Shown here piece after piece: positions 1 through 5,077 of a stretch of 5,077 nt of DNA; positions within the stretch are counted from its first letter, which is position 1; every line of letters begins with the position of its first letter. Origin of the DNA: Clostridia bacterium. Lineage in GTDB: Bacteria > Bacillota > Clostridia > Oscillospirales > CAG-272. The stretch covers positions 1 through 5,077 of the forward strand of contig JAGAFQ010000008.1 in assembly GCA_017612495.1 (NCBI GenBank), read 5' to 3'. The notes beneath the pieces are model-generated. The model ran no database searches, had not been told where the DNA came from, and saw only the letters and a list, made by a program, of their open reading frames with translations. Position numbers and translations under genes: made by a program.

Positions 1-293
1 GTCCCTATCTGTCGTGGGCGTTGGATATTTGAGAGGAGCTGACCTTAGTACGAGAGGACCGGGTCGGACGTACCTCCTGTGCACCAGTTGTTCTGCCAAG
101 GGCATAGCTGGGTAGCCGCGTGCGGTATTGATAAACGCTGAAGGCATCTAAGCGTGAAGCACACCTCAAGATAAGATATCCCACAGTTTCAAACTGGTAA
201 GGTCACTTATAGACTATGAGTTTGATAGGTCGGAGGTGTAAGCACAGTAATGTGTTTAGCTGACCGATACTAATAGACCGAGGGCTTGAACTG
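1..293 (+). rRNA. 23S ribosomal RNA, 3' end (partial)
   Basis: This is the last roughly 290 nt of a large-subunit rRNA gene (domain VI), cut by the window's left edge. The universally conserved sarcin-ricin loop, AGTACGAGAGGACC, is at 47-60; elongation factors dock there on the ribosome. Further conserved blocks follow: the GGACGTACCTCCTG stretch after the loop, CTGAAGGCATCTAAG near 138-152, and ACTAATAGACCGAGGGCTTGAAC at the end. Aligning the sarcin-ricin loop and the terminal GGCTTGAAC to the E. coli 3' end (GGCUUAACCUU) puts the mature end near position 293, give or take a few bases. The GCTTGAAC segment is the strand that normally pairs with the 5' end of 23S (helix H1). The family and strand are certain; the exact 3' nucleotide is inferred. 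Confidence 0.98.
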
Positions 294-307
294 CTTTTGC
301 ATTCAAG
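285..307 (+). other. Hairpin at the 23S 3' end
   Basis: CTTGAA (285-290) is complementary to TTCAAG (302-307), and inside them TGC (292-294) pairs with GCA (299-301) around a TTTT loop. This gives a 9-bp stem with one bulged C at 291. A U-rich stretch (about 309-330) follows. The 5' arm is the same 23S segment expected to pair with the 23S 5' end, so this fold would compete with helix H1. It could be a processing intermediate, a 3'-end trimming signal or chance complementarity. The pairing is seen directly; any role is inference. Confidence 0.45.
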
Positions 308-358
308 ATTTGAGTTTTGTTTTGTTTCGTTTGCATCTTTACTTTATTCAGTTTTTTA

Positions 359-404
359 TGTGCATTACCGCACAGAAAAGTCATCCGACAGGATGGCTTT
401 TTTT
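359..404 (+). terminator. rRNA operon terminator (tandem hairpins)
   Basis: The main rho-independent terminator has an 8-bp stem, AGTCATCC (379-386) with GGATGGCT (391-398), containing one G-T pair and closed by a GACA loop. It is followed by six Ts (399-404), and the AAA before the stem can extend the pairing into that tract. Directly upstream sits a 5-bp hairpin, TGTGC (359-363) with GCACA (370-374), around an ATTACC loop. It may be an accessory stem. The terminator lies about 80 nt past the 23S end and marks the end of the rRNA operon before the next gene's own promoter. Confidence 0.85.
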
Positions 405-409
405 ATTGC

Positions 410-438
410 TTGAATCGGCCCCTATTCTGTGATATAAT
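410..438 (+). promoter_or_regulatory. Housekeeping (sigma-A type) promoter
   Basis: The -35 is TTGAAT (410-415; consensus TTGACA, 4 of 6 matches). The -10 is a perfect TATAAT (433-438), and the spacer is the ideal 17 bp. The expected transcription start is near 445, giving a leader of only about 18-27 nt. The promoter begins six bases after the rRNA terminator T-tract, so the downstream gene is probably transcribed independently of the rRNA operon. Confidence 0.8.
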
Positions 439-458
439 TGACATCGCAGTTAATTATC

Positions 459-462
459 GGAG
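459..462 (+). promoter_or_regulatory. Ribosome binding site bearing on the start codon
   Basis: GGAG at 459-462 is the only Shine-Dalgarno-like sequence in the short leader. It touches the ATG at 463, lies 3 nt from the ATG at 466, and lies 9 nt from the in-frame TTG at 472. Spacing therefore favours TTG 472, while codon preference favours one of the ATGs. An in-frame TAA at 451 excludes any start further upstream. Confidence 0.5.
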
Positions 463-2373
463 ATGATGATTTTGATAAAAGCCTTTTTGAAAAACTTAAT
501 AACTCCGTTAAAGCCTCTTTATAAAGGCAACTCAAAAGCCGTACGTATAATAAATGACGTGCTCTCCTGGTGCATTGTGGCTTTTTTGCCGATCTACGTT
601 TTTCTTATGACGGAATACATTCACTTTTCGTCAAAGAGAAGCCTTATGAATTTTATTGTAAATCGCACATCTGCCGTCATTTTTGATCTTGTTTTACTGT
701 ATATCATCTGGGCTTTGGTCTTGCTCATAGTTAAAAAAGGCTTTTATTCGGCGCTTATATACGTTGCGTTTTTCGGCGCGATATCGACTGTCAACTATCT
801 TAAATTTTCAATGACGGGCGACTATTTATATCCGTGGGATATTTTAGAGCAGACGGGAAACGTCGGTGAGCTTTTGAATTTTATCACCGTGCCGTACCCG
901 ATAATATTTATCGCCTTGATCGGTTTCGGACTCCTTTTGAGTCTGCCTCTTTTGTTTTCGGATGCGAAAATACCGCTCAAATGGTATTTGCGTATACCGA
1001 TCTCCGTATTGATCGCCGTCTTGTGCTTTATCTCGGTATCGACTCCGCAAAGGGCACAGAAGCTTCTTAACCGCAACTCTCTTCGCCTTGAAGATATGGC
1101 GCTGCAAAATTCGAACTATAAAGCAAACGGTTTTATCGGCGCATTTTCGATAAACGTTTTATCCGCAAATATCGAGGAACCTGAAAATTATTCCGAAAAG
1201 ACCGTTTCTGAAATGATAAATAAATATTCCGATACGGCAGGCACGAATGAAAAGACGCCCGATATAATTTTGGTGCTTTCCGAAAGCTTTTGGGATCCCG
1301 CATTGCTTTGCGGCACGAAATATTATGACGTATCCACCGGCAACGAGGTCGATCCGCTTTCAAACTACCGTGAAATTTGTAAAAGAGACGGTACGATCTT
1401 CGGCAAATTCTATACGACGGGCTTCGGCGGCGGTACGGTAAGGCCCGAATTCGAAGTGCTCACGGGACTTACAACGGACTATTTGCCGGCAGGCTCGGTG
1501 CCGTTTCAGTATATAAACGAGGATATGCCGAGTTACATATCCGCTCTTTGCGATATGGGATATGAAACAATGGCGCTGCACCCGTACACGTCGAGTTTTT
1601 ATTGCAGAAAAGACGCCTATCCGCACATCGGCATTGATACTCTTATCTTCGAGGATGAATTCCATGCGCTCGAAGACGACGGCATTATTGATATCAAAGT
1701 CCGCGGCAATCAGATCTCGGATGAAACGTTTATCGACGCGCTGACGTATTATCTTGATGCCGACGCCGACAAGAGCAAATTCATATTCGGTATCAGTATG
1801 GAAAACCATCAGCCATACGCCGATAAATTCGATAAGCCGTCGGTAATATGTGAAAACGAAAATTTCGATGACGAGCTTTCCGAAACGGTCGCAAACTATG
1901 TCACCGGTGTTCTTGACGCCGATTTTGCGCTTGCGGAGCTTTGCGACTATATAGATAAGCGCGGCAAAGACACCGTTCTTATATGGTTCGGCGACCATTT
2001 GCCGACGCTCGGCTCTAATTTCGGAGCATATCAAGAAAGCGGAATGGTCGGCAAGTGGGATACGGAAGACTATAAAAAGATCTATTCGACTCCTTTCTTG
2101 GTATATTCGAATTTTGATATCGGAAACGGAAAAATGTTAAAGTCGGGAAGTGGCAATGAGATAGCCTCATATAATCTTATGAACGGCGTGTTCGAGCTTC
2201 TTCATTTTCCGGCGAGCGCATATATGAATTTCTTGCGCGATTATTATGACTTATTGCCTAACTATAACATAAGACTGCACATGGATATATCGGATGATGC
2301 AAAGGTCTTTGCCGAATATCATAAGATATTCACATACGATTTTGTCGCCGGTGAGAGATTTTTGCTCGATTGA
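463..2373 (+). CDS. LTA synthase family protein (membrane phosphoglycerol transferase, sulfatase fold)
   Basis: This 636-residue membrane enzyme is expected to transfer glycerol phosphate, usually from phosphatidylglycerol, onto a surface glycolipid or polymer outside the cell. About five hydrophobic helices span residues 35-54, 69-90, 93-112, 144-165 and 176-193; a linker to about 265 then leads into an extracellular sulfatase-type domain. Residues aligning with S. aureus LtaS metal ligands are visible: E274 in SESFWDP, nucleophile T325 in FGGGTVRPEFEVLTG, and D511-H512 in GDHLP. H449 (MENHQPY) fits the substrate-site His, and R382 in SSFYCRKDAY matches the LtaS substrate Arg. The Trp two residues before that Arg in LtaS is Tyr380 here. 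Length and order are normal for the family, so it looks intact. It has its own promoter just after an rRNA operon. The exact product (true lipoteichoic acid, primase-like step or another glycerol-phosphate decoration) cannot be told, so no symbol is given. The start may be 463, 466 or TTG 472. Confidence 0.93.
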   Translation: MMILIKAFLKNLITPLKPLYKGNSKAVRIINDVLSWCIVAFLPIYVFLMTEYIHFSSKRSLMNFIVNRTSAVIFDLVLLYIIWALVLLIVKKGFYSALIYVAFFGAISTVNYLKFSMTGDYLYPWDILEQTGNVGELLNFITVPYPIIFIALIGFGLLLSLPLLFSDAKIPLKWYLRIPISVLIAVLCFISVSTPQRAQKLLNRNSLRLEDMALQNSNYKANGFIGAFSINVLSANIEEPENYSEKTVSEMINKYSDTAGTNEKTPDIILVLSESFWDPALLCGTKYYDVSTGNEVDPLSNYREICKRDGTIFGKFYTTGFGGGTVRPEFEVLTGLTTDYLPAGSVPFQYINEDMPSYISALCDMGYETMALHPYTSSFYCRKDAYPHIGIDTLIFEDEFHALEDDGIIDIKVRGNQISDETFIDALTYYLDADADKSKFIFGISMENHQPYADKFDKPSVICENENFDDELSETVANYVTGVLDADFALAELCDYIDKRGKDTVLIWFGDHLPTLGSNFGAYQESGMVGKWDTEDYKKIYSTPFLVYSNFDIGNGKMLKSGSGNEIASYNLMNGVFELLHFPASAYMNFLRDYYDLLPNYNIRLHMDISDDAKVFAEYHKIFTYDFVAGERFLLD

Positions 2374-2403
2374 TGCAAAATGTGTGCTTTTTGTCGAAAA
2401 ATG

Positions 2404-2412
2404 TGCTATAAT
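2404..2412 (+). promoter_or_regulatory. Extended -10 promoter candidate
   Basis: A perfect TATAAT (2407-2412) is preceded by TG one base upstream (TGC, 2404-2406), which makes an extended -10 element. No good -35 exists at 16-18 bp; GTGCTT at 2384-2389 is poor. The TG extension can compensate for that. The expected start near 2419 gives a leader of about 35 nt. No terminator is visible between the upstream gene's stop (2373) and this site, so some readthrough from the LtaS-like gene is possible. Confidence 0.55.
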
Positions 2413-2453
2413 ACTGATTGTAACTTGCAAAAATGAGGTTTTGAAGACATATA

Positions 2454-3098
2454 ATGAAATTTGAAGCGGTCCTTTTTGATATGGACGGAGTTTTGGTGGA
2501 TTCGGAATATACAATGGCATCGGCGGCGATAGCGGCGCTTTCTGAATGGGGCGCGTCTGCCGTGCACGAAGATTTCGTGCCGTATATCGGCGCGGGAGAA
2601 GATAAGTTCGTCGGATGCGTTGCCGAAAAATACGGTCTTAAATATGAGCTTGAAATGAAAGACAGAGCCTATGAAATATACGGAGAGATGATAGAGAAGC
2701 ACTCCATTGCCTTTCCGAATGTGAAAAAGGTATTTGAGACGCTCAAAAAAAGCGGAGTCAAAATGGCGGTGTGTTCAAGTGCCGATGCCGTCAAGGTCAA
2801 ATACAATCTGCGCTCGATAGGCTTTGATCGCGACTATTTTGATGCGGTTTTGACGGGAAGCGACGTCAAAAGAAAAAAGCCTTTTCCCGATATTTTTCTG
2901 CTCGCCGCAAAAAATGTGGGTGCCGAGCCCGAAAACTGCATCGTAGTTGAAGATGCGGTAAACGGGATTTTGGCTGCGCACAATGCGAATATGGCAAGTT
3001 TTGCCGTGACGACCTCTTTTGACAGAGAAACGCTTATCGAAAAGACGAAACCCGACTATATAGGAGACGATATCATTGAACTTTTGGATATTATGTAA
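2454..3098 (+). CDS. HAD-superfamily hydrolase, beta-phosphoglucomutase-like (subfamily IA)
   Basis: This 214-residue cytoplasmic HAD enzyme has all four core motifs. Motif I is DMDGVLVDSE, with nucleophile D9 and acid/base D11. Motif II is the Ser of CSSA (about 108). Motif III is K142 in KKPFPDIF. Motif IV is VVEDAVNGI, with Mg-binding E166 and D167. An alpha-helical C1 cap, roughly residues 16-85, sits between motifs I and II as in beta-phosphoglucomutase and phosphoglycolate-phosphatase relatives. Length is typical and no key residue is missing. The substrate, probably a small sugar phosphate or similar, cannot be read from sequence. Start: an in-frame TGA at 2442 precedes ATG 2454, and no other start lies between them. 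The RBS is weak (GAGG 15 nt upstream, or GAAGA 6 nt upstream), suggesting modest translation. The next gene, pdaA, begins 12 nt after the stop, so the two are probably co-transcribed. A cell-wall or sporulation role is inferred only from this position. Confidence 0.9.
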   Translation: MKFEAVLFDMDGVLVDSEYTMASAAIAALSEWGASAVHEDFVPYIGAGEDKFVGCVAEKYGLKYELEMKDRAYEIYGEMIEKHSIAFPNVKKVFETLKKSGVKMAVCSSADAVKVKYNLRSIGFDRDYFDAVLTGSDVKRKKPFPDIFLLAAKNVGAEPENCIVVEDAVNGILAAHNANMASFAVTTSFDRETLIEKTKPDYIGDDIIELLDIM

Positions 3099-3102
3099 GG
3101 AG
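3097..3102 (+). promoter_or_regulatory. Strong RBS of pdaA overlapping the upstream stop codon
   Basis: AAGGAG at 3097-3102 overlaps the last two bases of the HAD gene's TAA stop (3096-3098) and lies 8 nt before GTG 3111. A ribosome finishing the HAD gene would stop on the site, which favours translational coupling. The strength and spacing of this RBS also support the GTG as the real start. Confidence 0.75.
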
Positions 3103-3110
3103 ATGAGACA

Positions 3111-4055
3111 GTGAAATATAAAAGGCAGTTATACGCTTTTTTGCTTTGCGCTCTCATTATTTTCACATTTACCGCCTGCTCGATAAAACGTGCAGGCTGT
3201 TTGCCCGAAAAAGATTTTGACTTTCTGAATGCGGAGAACATAGACGCTCACATTCCCGATTTGGGACTTTCGGAGGAAGCTTTGCTTTCGAGGCCCGATT
3301 TTTATAAACATTCGGTATGCAGACTTTCAAGCGAAACGTACAAAAAATATTCAGAAAGTGACGTTTTGGCGCTTTCAAACGAACTTTCGGGTTACGGGCA
3401 GGGCTACGGTCAAAACGGAGATCCGCGTCCGAGCGGCGCCGTCGGCTTTGAAAACAAATACGGAAAATATACGGCTCACGCGATAATGCCCGATTCGGAA
3501 AAACGGATATATCTCACATTCGATGAGGGATATGAAAACGGATACACCGCACAGATCTTGGATGTATTGAAAGAGAAGAACGTAAAGGCGGTGTTCTTCG
3601 TTACATATGATTACGTTACCGAACAACCCGAGCTTATCAAGCGAATGATAGACGAGGGACACGTGCTCGGCAACCACAGTATGCACCACAGATCCATGCC
3701 GACACTCGACTATAAGAGCTGCGTTTCGGAGATAATGGATCTGCATAATTACATAAAAGAAAAATACGATTATGAAATGGATCTGTTCCGTCCGCCGATG
3801 GGACAGTATTCCGAGAGGACTCTGGCAATAACGGAATCGCTCGGATATACCACGGTGCTTTGGAGCTTTGCGTACGTTGACTGGGAAACAGACAATCAGC
3901 CGGCAGTCTCCACGGCATTCGGCACGGTGACAAATTCGGCGCATAACGGTGCCGTATATTTGCTCCACGCGGTCTCAAAGACCAACACCGCGATCCTCAG
4001 CGACGTTATCGACGATTTCAGAGCAAACGGATATTCACTCGACTTATATAAATAA
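3111..4055 (+). CDS. pdaA: Delta-lactam-biosynthetic de-N-acetylase, PdaA-type polysaccharide deacetylase
   Basis: This protein removes the N-acetyl group from muramic acid in peptidoglycan, the step that leads to muramic-delta-lactam in the spore cortex and is needed for germination-time cortex lysis. The 314-residue protein has a basic, hydrophobic N-terminus ending FTFTAC (C23), either a lipoprotein signal or an anchor. A poorly conserved stretch (24-130) precedes a NodB domain. NodB motifs are catalytic D138 in YLTFDEGYENGYT, metal ligands H189 and H193 in GNHSMHH, RPPMG (227-231), SFAYVDW (252-258), and YLLHAVS with H286. This pattern closely resembles B. subtilis PdaA, which has FDNGYENGYT, RPPRG, VDW and YLLHTVS. 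The position after D138 is Glu where ordinary NodB enzymes have a metal-binding Asp and B. subtilis PdaA has Asn. The protein is about 50 residues longer than the B. subtilis enzyme as I recall it. GTG 3111 is the only start upstream of the signal sequence. It is probably co-expressed with the HAD gene; a forespore sigma-G promoter, as in B. subtilis, was not seen. Confidence 0.93.
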   Translation: MKYKRQLYAFLLCALIIFTFTACSIKRAGCLPEKDFDFLNAENIDAHIPDLGLSEEALLSRPDFYKHSVCRLSSETYKKYSESDVLALSNELSGYGQGYGQNGDPRPSGAVGFENKYGKYTAHAIMPDSEKRIYLTFDEGYENGYTAQILDVLKEKNVKAVFFVTYDYVTEQPELIKRMIDEGHVLGNHSMHHRSMPTLDYKSCVSEIMDLHNYIKEKYDYEMDLFRPPMGQYSERTLAITESLGYTTVLWSFAYVDWETDNQPAVSTAFGTVTNSAHNGAVYLLHAVSKTNTAILSDVIDDFRANGYSLDLYK

Positions 4056-4061
4056 AACGAT

Positions 4062-4093
4062 AAACGGATCTTGATTTTTCGAGATCCGTTTTG
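4062..4093 (+). terminator. Rho-independent terminator after pdaA
   Basis: AAACGGATCTTG (4062-4073) pairs with CGAGATCCGTTT (4080-4091), including one T-G pair, to form a 12-bp stem with an ATTTTT loop (4074-4079). The 3' arm ends in the short run TTTT (4089-4092). It begins 6 nt after the pdaA stop and ends just before the spoIVA promoter candidate, so it separates the two transcripts. The T-tract is short, so some readthrough is possible. Confidence 0.85.
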
Positions 4094-4122
4094 TCATATT
4101 CGTGTCTTTTTGCGAATACTTT
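4094..4122 (+). promoter_or_regulatory. Sigma-E-like promoter candidate for spoIVA
   Basis: TCATATT (4094-4100) fits the sigma-E -35 consensus (KMATATT). Fourteen bases later, AATACTTT (4115-4122) matches the -10 consensus CATACAnT at 5 of 7 defined positions. A better -10-like string, TATACAAA (4123-4130), lies downstream but has only a poor -35 (GTCTT, 4104-4108) at the right distance. In B. subtilis spoIVA is transcribed by mother-cell sigma-E, which makes such a promoter expected here. Which of the two -10 candidates is used cannot be decided from sequence. Confidence 0.5.
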
Positions 4123-4158
4123 TATACAAATAGAGTTCGCATACGGAGGAACATCGAT

Positions 4159-5077
4159 ATGGCCGAAAGGGCAAACATATATGAGGATATCGCAAAAAGA
4201 TGTAACGGAAATATTTATATAGGCGTCGTCGGCCCCGTCCGCACGGGAAAATCCACCTTTATAAAAAAGTTTATGGAAAATTTTATTTTGCCGGAGATAG
4301 ACAACGATCACGACAGGAGCCGCGCACTTGACGAGATGCCGCAAAGCGGCGGCGGCAAGACGGTTATGACGACGGAGCCGAAATTCGTGCCGACCGAAAG
4401 TGTGACGGTACATATGAAAAACGGCGCGAGATTCGGCTGCAGACTCGTTGACTGCGTGGGATATCTTGTTTCGGATGCCGTGGGCAACTATGAAGACGGG
4501 AACGTCAGAATGGTGAATACGCCCTGGTCAAAAGATCCGATGCCGTTTGAGGATGCCGCGAAGATGGGCACTCAAAAGGTGATACGCGACCACGCGACCG
4601 TCGGTATCGTGATAACGAGCGACGGCACTATCTGCGATATCGCAAGAGAAAACTATATTGAGGCGGAGACGGCTGTTATTGAGGAGATGAAAGCGCAGAA
4701 CAAGCCGTTTGTCATCGTGCTGAATTCGGCAGAGCCCGAAAGCGAGAGGGCAAAGCAGACAGCATATTCACTTGAAGAAAAATATGCCGTTCCCGTAGCG
4801 CTCATCAGCTGTCAAAATCTTGAAACGGAGGACATCGAGGGCATTTTTGAAATGCTGCTTTGCGAGTTTCCGACAAAAGAGGTCGTCGTGTCGATGCCGA
4901 AATACGTTTCGGCGCTCGGCAAAGACAACGGTATATATAAGTCGATAGCGGATGATATTATCAAATGCGCAGGCACGCTTTCGCATCTCGGCGATGCGCA
5001 GGCGGTATTTTCAAAGCTTGAAGAAAACGAAAACGTTTCGGGAATTTATATTTCCGACGTCGATTTCGGAAGCGGCA
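4159..5077 (+). CDS. spoIVA: Stage IV sporulation protein A, spore coat basement-layer ATPase (3' truncated by window)
   Basis: SpoIVA is a mother-cell ATPase that polymerises on the outer forespore membrane, forms the basement layer to which the coat attaches, and is also needed for cortex formation. The 306 codons present encode the N-terminal TRAFAC-type NTPase domain and the start of the middle region. The Walker A motif is GPVRTGKST (25-33, with K31). MTTEPKF (70-76) carries the paired threonines corresponding to the sensor threonines of B. subtilis SpoIVA. RLVDCVGY (95-102, D98) is the Walker B region. VNTPWSKDPMPFEDAA, ITSDGTICDIAR and YIEAE also match B. subtilis SpoIVA closely, with Walker A shifted by about one residue. 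The start ATG has GGAGG (4145-4149) 9 nt upstream and begins the conserved IYEDIAKR segment. The frame is open to the window edge; the family is about 490 residues long, so the C-terminal third, including the polymerisation and membrane-targeting end, lies outside. No lesion is seen. Confidence 0.97.
   Translation, partial: MAERANIYEDIAKRCNGNIYIGVVGPVRTGKSTFIKKFMENFILPEIDNDHDRSRALDEMPQSGGGKTVMTTEPKFVPTESVTVHMKNGARFGCRLVDCVGYLVSDAVGNYEDGNVRMVNTPWSKDPMPFEDAAKMGTQKVIRDHATVGIVITSDGTICDIARENYIEAETAVIEEMKAQNKPFVIVLNSAEPESERAKQTAYSLEEKYAVPVALISCQNLETEDIEGIFEMLLCEFPTKEVVVSMPKYVSALGKDNGIYKSIADDIIKCAGTLSHLGDAQAVFSKLEENENVSGIYISDVDFGSG

Noticed and set aside
294..375. Possible 5S rRNA or tRNA in the spacer after 23S
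   Set aside because: The space is too short for 5S. The sequence is a T-rich run with no T-loop GTTCGA-type motif, no acceptor stem pairing and no CCA.
1360..2034. Long open frame on the minus strand (224 codons)
   Set aside because: It lies wholly inside the LtaS-like gene, antisense to its conserved catalytic motifs. Its translation is rich in Arg, Ile and Val, shows no recognisable domain, and is what codon bias of the sense gene would produce.
2385..2406. TTTTTGTCGAAAAA inverted repeat as a terminator for the LtaS-like gene
   Set aside because: The stem is only five A-T pairs with no GC core and no following T-run. It more likely belongs to the AT-rich upstream region of the next promoter.
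2251..2702. Two minus-strand open frames across the gap between the LtaS-like and HAD genes
   Set aside because: They overlap each other and both neighbouring genes in antisense, and the extended -10 promoter lies inside them. There is no domain signal.
2939..2945. CATCGTA as a sigma-G -10 for pdaA inside the HAD gene
   Set aside because: It fits the loose CATnnTA pattern but has no recognisable sigma-G -35 at the right distance and sits within the conserved HAD motif IV coding region.
3375..3968. Minus-strand open frame of 197 codons
   Set aside because: It is antisense to the NodB domain of pdaA, whose motifs are unmistakable in the sense frame. It shows no family signature and no upstream RBS that I could see.
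4018..4413. Minus-strand open frame of 131 codons spanning the pdaA-spoIVA gap
   Set aside because: It covers the pdaA terminator and the most conserved part of spoIVA, including Walker A, in antisense. No credible protein features are present.
1..5077. CRISPR array, insertion sequence, phage or defence genes
   Set aside because: There are no regularly spaced repeats, transposase motifs or terminal inverted repeats. All long coding regions belong to core envelope and sporulation families.

Overview
The window reads as a chromosomal segment of an endospore-forming Firmicute, most likely a Clostridia-type anaerobe, with moderate GC. The evidence is a spoIVA gene, a PdaA-type spore-cortex deacetylase, a Gram-positive lipoteichoic-acid-synthase-like enzyme, strong AGGAGG-type ribosome binding sites and low-GC-type promoters. 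A genus cannot be named from the sequence alone. All four protein genes are on the + strand.

Layout. Positions 1 to about 293 are the 3' end of a 23S rRNA gene, including the sarcin-ricin loop. They are followed by a short U-rich spacer with small hairpins and a rho-independent terminator (375-404). No 5S rRNA or tRNA fits in the 81 nt between the 23S end and the terminator, so this rRNA operon appears to end with 23S. A near-consensus housekeeping promoter (410-438) starts immediately after the terminator and drives a five-transmembrane, extracellular-sulfatase-fold protein of the LtaS/phosphoglycerol transferase family (463-2373). After an 80-nt gap with an extended -10 promoter candidate comes a HAD-superfamily phosphatase or phosphomutase of the beta-phosphoglucomutase type (2454-3098). 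It is followed 12 nt later by pdaA (3111-4055), whose Shine-Dalgarno sequence overlaps the HAD stop codon. A terminator (4062-4093) closes this two-gene unit. A sigma-E-like promoter candidate and a strong RBS then lead into spoIVA (4159 onward), which runs off the window after 306 of roughly 490 expected codons.

How the genes fit together. The theme is cell envelope and sporulation. The LtaS-like enzyme probably adds glycerol phosphate to a surface glycolipid or polymer. PdaA makes the muramic-delta-lactam precursor of the spore cortex. SpoIVA is the ATPase that builds the basement layer of the spore coat around the forespore. In Bacillus subtilis pdaA is expressed in the forespore and spoIVA in the mother cell, so the terminator between them probably separates units used in different compartments. 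The HAD enzyme's substrate is unknown; its tight link to pdaA suggests co-expression.

Every gene here belongs to a known family. I found no convincing sign of an undescribed system, mobile element, CRISPR array or defence locus. The points most worth a second look are the rRNA operon lacking a downstream 5S, the hairpin at the 23S 3' end, the start-codon choice of the LtaS-like gene, the HAD-pdaA coupling and the lipoprotein-like N-terminus of PdaA.
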